A stretch of DNA of 64,000 nt, from positions 1-64,000 of the forward strand of contig CAZUAS010000001.1 in the NCBI GenBank assembly GCA_964618515.1. The letters run 5' to 3'. How positions within the stretch are numbered: position 1 is the stretch's first letter; every line of letters begins with the position of its first letter. The stretch comes from JAFGNW01 sp964618515 (GTDB lineage Bacteria; Zixibacteria; MSB-5A5; GN15; FEB-12). A program made the position numbers and the translations under genes. The notes below the pieces were generated by a model. The model did no database searches. It saw nothing but the letters and a program-made list of their open reading frames with translations, and had not been told where the DNA came from. Positions 35,099 to 43,243 of this stretch are shown here, piece by piece.

Positions 35099-36484
35099 TT
35101 ACAACATTCTTATTGCTTTTTCATAGGGGGTAAATCCAGGGATGCCCTTATGCAAGGTTAAATCCGGTTTATGAAAAGCCGGATTCTCATAGATGACCCG
35201 AAGAAGTTTTTCCCTTTCCGAAGGCTCGGCGAGATGAGCAATTCCCACCGCCCGCTCCCCGAGGCTCAAACCCCGCGGGTCGAAAGCACCGTATTCGGTA
35301 ACGATAATTATCTGGTCGGCTGGGATACCGGTGGTGGTAATACCCGCCGGACTGCGGTCAACAATTTTAGAAATACCGGCCTGGGTGGTTGATTTGAGAG
35401 CGATAATGGCAATACCGCCGGGTGAATACTGAGCTCCGCGAATGAAATCGGCCTGACCGCCGACACCGCTGTATATTTTGCGGGCATCCAGCGAGTCCGC
35501 CCAGATATTGCCGTGAAGGTCCACCCCGATCGCCCCATTTATAGTCACCATCCTGGGTTGCTCGGCAATATGAAAAACACTGTTGGTAAAATCACAGGGA
35601 CGGCTCTGAACCGAACTATTATCGCCCAGCCAGTCATATTCCGCCTGGTTCTGCGCCAGGAATATCGCCGAGATGCAGAAATTTATGTCACTTTTCCAGC
35701 GGTTGGTCACCACCCCCTCTTTCACCAGCTTGATCATGGCACTGGCAAATAGTTCAGTATGAATACCCAGGTCGCGAACGCCTTTTTTCAGGATAGCATT
35801 GGTCACTGCCTCGGGAACTTCCCCAATACCATACTGCAAAGTCGAGCCGGGGGTATCACCGGAACCGTCATGAATATACAAAGCCGCGATAATTTCCCCG
35901 ATTTTATTGGCGCGTTCGTCGGGTTCCTGGACGGGGCTGGCCGGAAGTTCATAGTCGGTATCCAGCATATAATCGATGATGCTTTCGTGGATGGTCGTCC
36001 CCAGTACGAAGGGCATTTTGGCATTGCGTTCGACGATGACCAGCCCGCCGTTCTTTTTGGCCGTTTGAATCGCCGCCAGTACACTCTCCACCGTCGTACC
36101 AAGGCTGTAGTTACCGGCTTTATCGGGACCGCTGACCGTCAGCAGAACAACATTGGGTTTGACCCGACGAATATAACGGGGAACCTCCGAAAGGTGCATG
36201 GGGTGATATTTAGCCCAGCCTTTATTTACCGCTTCCTTGGACAGGTAACTGTTGAATATGACCCGGTGAGTTAAATCCTGACACCGTTCTCTGGAAAAAA
36301 GCGGCGCCAGACGCTCCCCGAGTAATAGAATGCTGAATATATCGACATCCTTAATCGACAGGTCGGTAGCCAGTTGCAGCAGAAGTTCCTGCGGAGCGGC
36401 GGCATTACCCGCCGCATATATAATCGAACCAGGTTTGATAATCGTCGAGTTGATCACCTCGTCAGCAGACGACACTCTTTTCAT
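35099..36484 (-). CDS. Acetyl-CoA hydrolase/4-hydroxybutyrate-type CoA-transferase
   Basis: A 461-residue family I CoA-transferase resembling 4-hydroxybutyrate, acetate or succinyl-CoA:acetate CoA-transferases. The likely catalytic Glu lies in DLGIHTELFASAMIKL (about residue 240). The glycine-rich GVGGQADFIRGAQYSPGG and the C-terminal TEYGAFDPRGLSLGERA are typical. It is monocistronic with ribosome-binding site AAGGAGTT. In this organism it could exchange CoA between succinyl- or propionyl-CoA and acetate, in line with the methylmalonyl-CoA operon next door. Confidence 0.88.
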   Translation of the reverse strand: MKRVSSADEVINSTIIKPGSIIYAAGNAAAPQELLLQLATDLSIKDVDIFSILLLGERLAPLFSRERCQDLTHRVIFNSYLSKEAVNKGWAKYHPMHLSEVPRYIRRVKPNVVLLTVSGPDKAGNYSLGTTVESVLAAIQTAKKNGGLVIVERNAKMPFVLGTTIHESIIDYMLDTDYELPASPVQEPDERANKIGEIIAALYIHDGSGDTPGSTLQYGIGEVPEAVTNAILKKGVRDLGIHTELFASAMIKLVKEGVVTNRWKSDINFCISAIFLAQNQAEYDWLGDNSSVQSRPCDFTNSVFHIAEQPRMVTINGAIGVDLHGNIWADSLDARKIYSGVGGQADFIRGAQYSPGGIAIIALKSTTQAGISKIVDRSPAGITTTGIPADQIIIVTEYGAFDPRGLSLGERAVGIAHLAEPSEREKLLRVIYENPAFHKPDLTLHKGIPGFTPYEKAIRML

Positions 36485-36625
36485 ATTTAAATAACTCCTT
36501 AACCGCTTGCCTATGTCTATCCCAAGGGTACCTTCGGACTTTTTTTCCGCCTATAGATAACAAATTCGGCAAATTTGTCCAGTAAATTATTTTTAGGAAG
36601 GGATGCTAAAAAAACGCTAAGAGAA

Positions 36626-37183
36626 TTACTGTCGATACTCGTTCCGGGGCAGGTCAAAATACTTGACGCCTTCGAAAAATTTAAATTTCTCCGGCAAACC
36701 GGTAATGTCCTTTTTATATTTCAGACCGATTTTTTCGACCACCTTAATTGAAGCCGTGTTGTCGGGTTTAACAATCGCTACAATTCTCTCCAGACCAAGA
36801 GTATCGAAACCATATCGAAGTAGCGCCCGGGCGGCTTCGGTGGCGTAACCCCGCCCCCAGACATCACGGCTCATCCCGTAATAGATTTCAATTTCCTCCG
36901 GGTTGATTTCAAGCCGCCCCAGCCCCACCCAGCCGACCAGCCGGTGCGAATGATTCTCTCTCACCGCCAGGGAAAAACGGGTAATCCGCTGAGGAGTGTT
37001 TTCATCATAACGTTGCAATATCCGCTTGAAAGTGACCATGAATTCATCAAATGTCATTGATTTTTCGGGGATATATCGTAAAACCGCTTCGTTATTGATA
37101 ATCCCGTAGAAATCAAGCGCGTCATCATCCGTAAAAAGCCGGATTGTCAACCGCCCGGTTTCCAGATAGAAATTAGTAAACAT
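36626..37183 (-). CDS. GNAT acetyltransferase, RimJ/RimL type
   Basis: A 185-residue N-acetyltransferase. It starts with LETGRLTIRLFTDDDALDFYGI, includes the acetyl-CoA loop YGMSRDVWGRGYATEAARALLRYGF (RGYAT as the pyrophosphate loop) and ends with the NTASIKVVEKIGLKY signature of the RimJ/L group. It begins 8 bases after the APH-like kinase gene and is probably co-transcribed with it. Substrate unknown. Confidence 0.88.
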   Translation of the reverse strand: MFTNFYLETGRLTIRLFTDDDALDFYGIINNEAVLRYIPEKSMTFDEFMVTFKRILQRYDENTPQRITRFSLAVRENHSHRLVGWVGLGRLEINPEEIEIYYGMSRDVWGRGYATEAARALLRYGFDTLGLERIVAIVKPDNTASIKVVEKIGLKYKKDITGLPEKFKFFEGVKYFDLPRNEYRQ

Positions 37184-37191
37184 CTTACACT

Positions 37192-38187
37192 CTATAAGTT
37201 TGTAAAATCCAGATCAATAATAGGAGATTCATTTTCGATACTTTCCCGGCGGCCGTTCATAAATCGCCGACACCAGTCGTTCAAATCACCCGCATTCTCT
37301 GCCAGTAAGACAATATATAATTCCATCTCCCGGACTTTCAAAAACAGTGGAATCCGTTCCAGCCAGAATTTTTCAATCTTGTTTTCACGGCGGTACCCTT
37401 TTAAAAAACTGCTCATGAAATTCCCGGCGAAAACCGTATCGGTGGGGTCGATATTATTATCCCGAAGAACATAAAAAAGAGGAATCGCAATATCGAAGGC
37501 AAACCAATGATACTGACAATCATCGAAATCAAAAACCGTAATACGACCATCGTCGATAAAAAAATTGCCGTGATGTAAATCACAATGGATCAAACCGTAA
37601 GCATCACTATCAGTTGATAAGGTATACAAGTTTTCCTTTAACCGGTGGCATTTCTCTAAAACTCCCGGCTGTGAGGACGGAATATATTTTTCAATGTCCA
37701 TCGTGTAATCTTCGAACCACTGAAAACGCCGGAACGCCGGCTTTGAGGGCACAAAAGTTTTAGTGCATCTATGCATGCGACCCAGTGTTTCGCCCCAGGT
37801 TTCAATCAAGCTCTTGCTCCAGTTCTCGTTTCTGGCGGATAGTCCCGGAGCTTTTTCAAAAGAATAAACCAGGAAAAAAGACCCGTCAATTTCAATCCGC
37901 TCGACCAACCGCTTGCCCTGTGAAAGAACCGCCCTGGCAACCGCAACATTGCCATCAGCCAGGTAATTGACCCACTCCAGCTCCCCCTGAATCATAGCTT
38001 CCGTCCGATGAATACTATGGGTTATTTTCATTATATAAGCTTTGTCTTCTCTTTCATATTCATAGACAAAACTTTCAAATGAGCCCAGCCGCTTGAGGTT
38101 TTCACTCGAAATCCCGTAGCACCCGGCTGCCTCTTTCAGGATGTATTCACGGTTGCCAGAAAAGACCTGTTCGCTTCTTGAATCCAG
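37192..38187 (-). CDS. APH/RdoA-like kinase, extended N-terminus (likely CTG start)
   Basis: A protein-kinase-fold phosphotransferase. The catalytic loop GLIHCDLHHGNFF and metal-binding FDFDDCQYHWF are clear. The first ATG (38031) would lose the glycine-rich N-lobe. In the same frame upstream, the sequence reads REYILKEAAGCYGIS, NLKRLGSFESFVYEY and EREDKAYIM, which is just what this family has there. No ATG, GTG or TTG exists in that stretch before an in-frame TGA. The best candidate is CTG at 38185-38187, with GGAG 6 bases upstream, giving 331 residues. A recent frameshift is the alternative. Substrate (amino sugar, choline or protein) unknown. Confidence 0.75.
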   Translation of the reverse strand: MDSRSEQVFSGNREYILKEAAGCYGISSENLKRLGSFESFVYEYEREDKAYIMKITHSIHRTEAMIQGELEWVNYLADGNVAVARAVLSQGKRLVERIEIDGSFFLVYSFEKAPGLSARNENWSKSLIETWGETLGRMHRCTKTFVPSKPAFRRFQWFEDYTMDIEKYIPSSQPGVLEKCHRLKENLYTLSTDSDAYGLIHCDLHHGNFFIDDGRITVFDFDDCQYHWFAFDIAIPLFYVLRDNNIDPTDTVFAGNFMSSFLKGYRRENKIEKFWLERIPLFLKVREMELYIVLLAENAGDLNDWCRRFMNGRRESIENESPIIDLDFTNL

Positions 38188-38253
38188 ATTTCACTCCCGT
38201 AAGATTAAAAAACATACGCCAAATAATTAATAAATTTTCATCACTTGAACAAT

Positions 38254-38355
38254 TTATAATATTCTTTCCTCCATTGTGAGGGACGTAAGAAACAGCCGTT
38301 CGCTTTCCAGAAAACGAATCCTTTTTAAATTATTTTCATTTCTACTCATATTCAT
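38254..38355 (-). pseudogene. N-terminal remnant of a GNAT acetyltransferase
   Basis: A 33-codon frame starting at ATG 38355, overlapping the rsgA stop (TGATG). It reads ...FLESERLFLTSLTMEERIL then TAA. The FLESERLFLTSL opening is typical of RimJ-type acetyltransferases, but nothing recognisable follows. It looks like the surviving 5' end of a deleted gene between rsgA and the kinase; a real short peptide cannot be excluded. Confidence 0.4.
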
Positions 38356-39461
38356 CAGATTAAACCTTTCTTTTTCAGTTCCTCTCTTTCTTTAAGGGTT
38401 TTGTGGATACGCCGGCTGAACTCACGTTCCGTTTGTCTAAGCGCTTTGACATCCTTGCGTTTCTCGAGATAACGAAGTTCCTTTTTCATTTTTAGATAAT
38501 TTTCAAACCGCTTTGCCTCCAGAGTACCATCATCGATAGCCGCTCTTACGGCGCAACCCGGTTCGTTGTCATGTTCACAATCCCGGAAACGACAATGCCC
38601 GGCCAGTTCTTCAATGTCGGCAAAAGTCCGGCTGAGACCGGCTTCATTATCCCATAGTTGCAGTTCTCTCAAACCGGGAGTGTCAATAACAATTCCTCCG
38701 GAAGGCAATAACAGCATCTCCCGGCTGGTGGTGGTATGCCGGCCCCGGCTGTCGTCAGAACGAACTCCACACGTTTTAAGACGTTCCTCGCCAAGTAACT
38801 GATTTATAATAGTCGACTTGCCCACCCCCGATGAACCCAGAAAAACGGCGGTCTCACCCTTATTAATATGTTGTATTATGGTATCAAGGCCCTGATTATA
38901 AGAAGCGCTTATAGCCAGTACTGTCACCCCGAGTGCAATTTCCCGGACCTCTTCGATGACCGTGTCTATATCCGGGCAGAGGTCGGCTTTATTCAGGACA
39001 ATTATCGGCCTGGCGCCGCTGTCCCAGGCCACCGTGAGATAGCGTTCCATCCGGCGAATATTATAATCACCGTCCAGCCCGCTGACCAGAAAGACCGTAT
39101 CGACATTGGCCGCCAGCACCTGCCGGTCGGTTTTTCCCCCCGTATCAGGCATGCCTCCAGAGAGCACCGCCTTACGGGAGAAATCGCTTTTTCGCGGCAA
39201 CAGTTTATGAATCGTCGCCCGGCTTTCGTTCGGGCGAACTGTTATTGCCACCCAGTCACCGACTACCGGGAAATCAGAGCGCGACCGCGCTTCATGGCGG
39301 AAACGTCCCGCTACTTCAGCCAATAATTCGCCCTGCTCACCCAAAACATGATAAAGATTTTTATGCTCCATGCTTATGCGGGCAGGCAAAAAACCGTTAT
39401 TATGCAGTTTTTCAAAATTTTCCTTAAAAAAAGAATTCCAGCCTAACTGTGTTATATTCAT
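38355..39461 (-). CDS. rsgA: Ribosome small-subunit biogenesis GTPase RsgA
   Basis: A 368-residue circularly permuted GTPase that assists late maturation of the 30S subunit. It has an N-terminal OB fold (about 30-100), then a GTPase domain in permuted order: NKADLC (G4), GSSGVGKSTIINQLLG (G1, about 213-228) and DTPGLREL (G3). A C-terminal zinc finger follows (CRFRDCEHDNEPGCAV). The last 60 residues are strongly basic and helical. Length is at the upper end for the family. Confidence 0.95.
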   Translation of the reverse strand: MNITQLGWNSFFKENFEKLHNNGFLPARISMEHKNLYHVLGEQGELLAEVAGRFRHEARSRSDFPVVGDWVAITVRPNESRATIHKLLPRKSDFSRKAVLSGGMPDTGGKTDRQVLAANVDTVFLVSGLDGDYNIRRMERYLTVAWDSGARPIIVLNKADLCPDIDTVIEEVREIALGVTVLAISASYNQGLDTIIQHINKGETAVFLGSSGVGKSTIINQLLGEERLKTCGVRSDDSRGRHTTTSREMLLLPSGGIVIDTPGLRELQLWDNEAGLSRTFADIEELAGHCRFRDCEHDNEPGCAVRAAIDDGTLEAKRFENYLKMKKELRYLEKRKDVKALRQTEREFSRRIHKTLKEREELKKKGLI

Positions 39462-39500
39462 TTTTAATTATATCCTCAATTATAACAATTCATCCTGTCG

Positions 39501-40283
39501 TTACTTCTTTTCGGCCACCAGCCTTATGAAACCCAGGTACCGGCCCCGGTCTTCGCGAAGCGCCGGAGCTTCATCGTCGAAATAAACACCCAGCTCGTCC
39601 AGAAGCTCGGCCCATTTTAACCAGTATTGCCAGCCGTCAGGCATGGTATCGGCCACTTTTATTTTCACCAGGCCGGTTTTCTCCCAGTGCTTTTGCCACC
39701 AGTCAACCGTGTGAAAACTGAAGCACTCCGCCGGATTCCAGAATACCGAACCCGACGGCATCCGGCGCGTTAGGTATTCCGGAACCTCGTTTTCAAAATC
39801 TCGCATCAAACCAGGCACCACAATGCCTATCCGGCTCCCGGGCGGCACAAACGAAAGAATATAACCGAGATAATTTTCATCGGTACCGTAATAGTGATAA
39901 GAGTCAAGACTTACTATCGCCTCAAAAAAACCGGCGGCATAAGGTAAAGAATGAGCCTCCGTATAGACCGGAAAGACCCGCTCTTGCATACCTGCCTGGC
40001 AGATACGCGGCCAGTTCTCCGACGGTTTAATCCACAGGTCGCTGGCCCAGACATTAATGTCGAATTCTTTAGCCAGGAATACGGAACTAACTGCCTTGCC
40101 ACAGCCAAGGTCCAGTATCCGCTGGTTTTTCTGAAACTCCATCGCCCGGCAGAGCCACTCGGTAAGCCAGAGGACATTCGGTCCCATATGATTGTCAATG
40201 ACCCACTGCAGGTCATATTTATTACTCAAAGGAAAATCTTCCGTTTTGAGCCTTGAAATCAAATCTTCTTTTGATATTTTCAT
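39501..40283 (-). CDS. Class I SAM-dependent methyltransferase
   Basis: A 260-residue Rossmann methyltransferase: SAM-binding ILDLGCGKAVSSVFLA (about 55-70), the acidic loop DLWIKPSEN and motif IVSLDSYHYYGTDENYL. The full-length resemblance is to small-molecule methyltransferases of the UbiE/Cfa-like group seen next to GNAT and kinase genes; the acceptor is unknown. I use ATG 40283; a TTG 21 bases upstream has no better ribosome-binding site. It lies downstream of the tandem terminators of the tiny gene at 40.45 kb and could be reached only by readthrough or its own promoter. Confidence 0.85.
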   Translation of the reverse strand: MKISKEDLISRLKTEDFPLSNKYDLQWVIDNHMGPNVLWLTEWLCRAMEFQKNQRILDLGCGKAVSSVFLAKEFDINVWASDLWIKPSENWPRICQAGMQERVFPVYTEAHSLPYAAGFFEAIVSLDSYHYYGTDENYLGYILSFVPPGSRIGIVVPGLMRDFENEVPEYLTRRMPSGSVFWNPAECFSFHTVDWWQKHWEKTGLVKIKVADTMPDGWQYWLKWAELLDELGVYFDDEAPALREDRGRYLGFIRLVAEKK

Positions 40284-40330
40284 CGCTTTCTTTCTGTAAC
40301 TCAATTATTGCCGATTTTTAATAACTGAAC

Positions 40331-40358
40331 AAAAAAACCGCGTGCATTACGCCCGCGG
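40331..40358 (-). terminator. Second of two tandem intrinsic terminators
   Basis: Minus strand: CCGCG and CGCGG close a stem that continues with GCGT/ACGC-like pairing and is followed by TTTTTTT (plus A-run 40331-40337). It lies 10 bases beyond the first terminator. Confidence 0.75.
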
Positions 40359-40367
40359 CTGGAAGAT

Positions 40368-40393
40368 AAAAAAACCTTCCCTTAAGGAAGGTT
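40368..40393 (-). terminator. First of two tandem intrinsic terminators
   Basis: Minus strand: AACCTTCC, loop TTAAG, GGAAGGTT, then a T-run. It lies 28 bases after the stop codon of the 19-residue frame and is a textbook strong terminator. Confidence 0.85.
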
Positions 40394-40420
40394 GTCTTTA
40401 TCCGTACCTGTTACGACAGA

Positions 40421-40480
40421 TTAAAAACAACGCCTCCCGGGACGTAATACACTCGTAATATCAATCGAAACAGCTCTCAT
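40421..40480 (-). CDS. Tiny 19-residue frame with a canonical ribosome-binding site
   Basis: ATG (40480-40478) opens a 19-codon frame, MRAVSIDITSVLRPGRRCF, ending in TAA. It is preceded at 9 bases by a perfect AGGAGG (40490-40495), the strongest ribosome-binding site near any gene in this part of the window. A promoter with a 21-bp palindrome lies upstream and two tandem terminators lie directly downstream, so the unit is complete by itself. The peptide is basic at its C-terminus (RPGRRCF) and has no signal or membrane segment. It could be a leader peptide controlling the methyltransferase downstream, a small regulatory protein or a peptide precursor. I do not recognise it. Confidence 0.55.
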   Translation of the reverse strand: MRAVSIDITSVLRPGRRCF

Positions 40481-40530
40481 GTAATACGTCCTCCTTTTTT
40501 TAATCCGTTTAAAAATAAAATTTCAACTTG

Positions 40531-40561
40531 TTTAATTTATCATAAATTAAAAAAAAGTCAA
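40531..40561 (-). promoter_or_regulatory. Promoter and 21-bp palindrome of the tiny gene
   Basis: Minus-strand TTGACT (40561-40556), a 16-base spacer and TAAATT (40539-40534). The palindrome TTTAATTTAT-C-ATAAATTAAA (40531-40551, perfect 10-1-10) covers the spacer and -10 region, a position where a bound protein would block transcription. Confidence 0.55.
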
Positions 40562-40586
40562 GAAAATAAACTGACCCGAATACTGG

Positions 40587-40620
40587 TAAAGGCCGCCCCT
40601 GACAACAGGGACGACCTTTA
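40587..40620. repeat. Hairpin between the tiny gene and the dockerin fragment
   Basis: TAAAGGcCGcCCCTG, loop ACAA, CAGGGaCGaCCTTTA: a 15-bp stem with two mismatches. No T-run follows on the minus strand; on the plus strand TTTTTT begins 8 bases later. It may end or protect the dockerin-fragment transcript. Confidence 0.5.
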
Positions 40621-40640
40621 GCATATCCTTTTTTAGAGAG

Positions 40641-40952
40641 TTACGGACAGACTGACAGGGGGGTATGGGTAATATACAGGAAATCTATCAGTTTGGTGAT
40701 ATCCGAGATATCCGGCTGGCCACCGCTGCCATCGGCATCGGCTTCCTCCGGGCAGCACAGCGGTTCATGACTTAAATACAGATAATCTATAAGACGGGTG
40801 ATATCGGAGATGTCGGCGTCGCCACCGCTGCAGTCGGCGTCTCCCCGCGTGCCAACACAACAATCGGCCGAGTAAACTACTATATGGAGGTCACAAAGAG
40901 AGGTGTCCTCTATATCAGTAACCCCGACTATCATTTCAATAGGGGAAAGCAC
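40641..40952 (-). pseudogene. Truncated paired dockerin-like module (no upstream enzyme)
   Basis: The frame encodes a paired dockerin-like module (GDADCSGG, DISDITRLIDYLYLSH, CCPEEADADGSGG, DISDITKLIDFLY) nearly identical in layout to the C-termini of the subtilase (6.4 kb) and the M14 peptidase (60 kb). In those proteins the module ends a large secreted enzyme. Here the frame is closed by TAA (near 40984) about 110 bases upstream of the module and overlaps the start of a plus-strand gene, so the enzyme part is missing. It is most simply the 3' end of a broken gene or one side of a mis-assembly. Confidence 0.7.
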
Positions 40953-43160
40953 TCGGCTGAATTTTTTTATACTTTCGCTTTTTTAATCCTGTCGCTGGCC
41001 GTGCTCGGGCTGGGCCTGGGAGCTCCGGCTTTACACCTGTTCTCTTTTTTGAACCGGGGCAAAACGCTGGGTATTTCATTATCCCTGGCCTCTCTGACGG
41101 CCCTGGTCGGCCCGCCCCTGGTTTTTAAACTCGGCCTGAAATTCTCGGAATTGCTGCAGAGCTGGACGATGGTCGGCAAATTCGCCAGCACTGTCGTTCT
41201 GCTCAGCTGTACCTTCTTTTTCGCCGGCATTGCCTTGGCCCTGCTTTTCAAGCGCCATTATCAGCAGATGCCACGGCTGTATATGGCCGACCTTCTCGGT
41301 GCCGGTATCGGCGTCGTCATGGCTATCGTGATGATGAATCGCTTCGAAACCCCGGCGGCGACTTTTTTAATAACTGTCCCGCTCCTGCTGGCCGCGTTTA
41401 TCGCCAGCGAACGCCGGTTGAAAATCCTGCCCGTTATCGTATCCGCGCTCTTGCTGTTTTTCGTACCCTCGGCAAAAACCCTTCTTGAGATGAAACACCC
41501 GGAACGCGCCCTGGTCATCTACAAACACTGGGATGCCATGGCCAAGATTAAAGTCTTTGATTTCGGCACCCACCGCGGCCTTGAAATCGATAATGTCGCC
41601 AACTCCCCGGTATATCCTTTCGACGGCAACTGGGACCGTCCTGACTTCCTTCGCTTCCAGTTCGGCATCGCCGTGAATTACCTGATTAAACAGTTCGATT
41701 CGTGCACATTTCTCTCTCTGGGTGCCGGGGGCGGAGTCGATGTCCTCCAGGCTTTGCAGGAAGGCTGTACGGAAATACATGCCGTCGAGGTCAACCCGCA
41801 TATCAACCGAATGATGCTCGTGGATGACCCTTCGGGATACCGGCCGCCAGCTCCGCCTGACACCCTTACGCCCCGAATCATCACCCTGGCCGAGTACACG
41901 GGACATATCTACCGGGACCCCCAGGTCAGAGTCATTACGGAAGACGTTCGCACTTACGTCAAACGTTTTAAAAACAAGTTCGACGTAATATATTCTCTCA
42001 GTTCGAACACCTGGGCGGCGCTGGCTTCGGGCGCTTTCGCCCTGGCGGAAAATTACCTCTTCACCACCGAGGCTTTCGAAGATTACTGGCGGGCTCTCTC
42101 GGACAGCGGTTTCATGATGATGGAACACCAGTTTTACATGCCGCGGCTGGTCGGCGAAGTCATGGACGCTCTTAAAAAACAGGGGGTGGAAAACGTCACC
42201 GGCCATTTCGCCGTTTATGACCTGCCCCAGCTGCGCCGCCAGGTTCTGCTTCTTTCAAAGCGATCCCTAAACGACTCCCTGCGCTACCATGCCCTTTTCG
42301 ACCTCACCCCCGAAGCCTACCCTTACATCCATCTTTTATACCCGGCGCCCGATTCGCTCTCGGACAATCTTATCAACCGCATCGTACAAAACGGCTGGCG
42401 GGCCGAAGCCGCTTCGGTCGCGGTCGATATCTCGCCCTGCACCGACGACCGCCCCTTTATCGCCCATATGGGCCGGTGGAAAAATTTCTACTGGAATAAA
42501 CCGGATAAAATCCTGCCCTATGAATTTTACGGGTTCCCGCTGTCCAAAATTATTATCGTCATCATTTTAATAGTAATAATTGTCCTGGTATTACCTCTTA
42601 ACCTGCTTCCTTATTTCATGAAAAAAGACAAGCTTAAAGCCGTCCCCTGGCTGTATTTCTTCACCATCGGCGCCGCCTTCATGATTGTCGAGGTCATTCT
42701 TATTCAGAAATACACCCTCTTCGTCGGCCCCTCGGTTTACAGCATCACCACCATTCTTTTAACTCTCCTGGTTGCCTCCGGCCTCGGCAGCCGTTTTTCC
42801 GAAAAAGTCGGCGATGGCGTCGCTTTCGGCATGATCTGTCTCTGGCTGCTTCTGGAAATATTTGTATTCCGACACCTGACCGGCGCCCTGAGTGCTTTAA
42901 CTGTTTTCCCGCGCATCCTGATAACCGCCCTTCTGATTTTCCCGCTGGGCTTTTTCATGGGCATGCCCTTCCCCAAGGGAACACTCAAAGTAAGAGAACT
43001 TATTGACTGGGGGTTTGCCGTTAACGGCGTCGCCTCGGTTCTTGGGGCTACCGCCGTTATCCTGGTGGCCCTGGCGTTCGGACTCAACGCCGCCCTTATG
43101 GCCGCGGCGGTCCTGTACCTGCTGGCGTTCGGGTTTATATCATTGAAATCCACCTGGTAA
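40884..43160 (+). CDS. Membrane-embedded spermidine-synthase-like protein, 5' end suspect
   Basis: A 758-residue protein with an N-terminal membrane region (about 25-190), a central Rossmann methyltransferase-like domain of the spermidine synthase type (TFLSLGAGGGVDVLQAL, HAVEVNPHI, VITEDVRTYVKRF; about 240-460) and a C-terminal membrane region (about 550-755; GMPFPKGTLKVRELIDWGFAVNG). This is a widespread architecture of unknown function; real polyamine synthesis is not established for it. The ATG has no ribosome-binding site, the first 25 residues look unlike the family and overlap the dockerin fragment on the other strand, and the usual first transmembrane helix seems absent. The 5' end may be truncated or joined artificially. 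Confidence 0.75.
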   Translation: MEVTKRGVLYISNPDYHFNRGKHSAEFFYTFAFLILSLAVLGLGLGAPALHLFSFLNRGKTLGISLSLASLTALVGPPLVFKLGLKFSELLQSWTMVGKFASTVVLLSCTFFFAGIALALLFKRHYQQMPRLYMADLLGAGIGVVMAIVMMNRFETPAATFLITVPLLLAAFIASERRLKILPVIVSALLLFFVPSAKTLLEMKHPERALVIYKHWDAMAKIKVFDFGTHRGLEIDNVANSPVYPFDGNWDRPDFLRFQFGIAVNYLIKQFDSCTFLSLGAGGGVDVLQALQEGCTEIHAVEVNPHINRMMLVDDPSGYRPPAPPDTLTPRIITLAEYTGHIYRDPQVRVITEDVRTYVKRFKNKFDVIYSLSSNTWAALASGAFALAENYLFTTEAFEDYWRALSDSGFMMMEHQFYMPRLVGEVMDALKKQGVENVTGHFAVYDLPQLRRQVLLLSKRSLNDSLRYHALFDLTPEAYPYIHLLYPAPDSLSDNLINRIVQNGWRAEAASVAVDISPCTDDRPFIAHMGRWKNFYWNKPDKILPYEFYGFPLSKIIIVIILIVIIVLVLPLNLLPYFMKKDKLKAVPWLYFFTIGAAFMIVEVILIQKYTLFVGPSVYSITTILLTLLVASGLGSRFSEKVGDGVAFGMICLWLLLEIFVFRHLTGALSALTVFPRILITALLIFPLGFFMGMPFPKGTLKVRELIDWGFAVNGVASVLGATAVILVALAFGLNAALMAAAVLYLLAFGFISLKSTW

Positions 43161-43243
43161 GGTGTTATAATGGCTCAACAGTTGATATCGCTGTCTTTAG
43201 TAAAAACAAGGTTGGAGCGGTTATATTAAGAAAGGCATCCCGA

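Noticed and set aside
41367..42206. 279-codon minus-strand frame opposite the spermidine-synthase-like gene
   Set aside because: It mirrors a strongly conserved coding region on the plus strand; its product has no motif. Antisense artefact.
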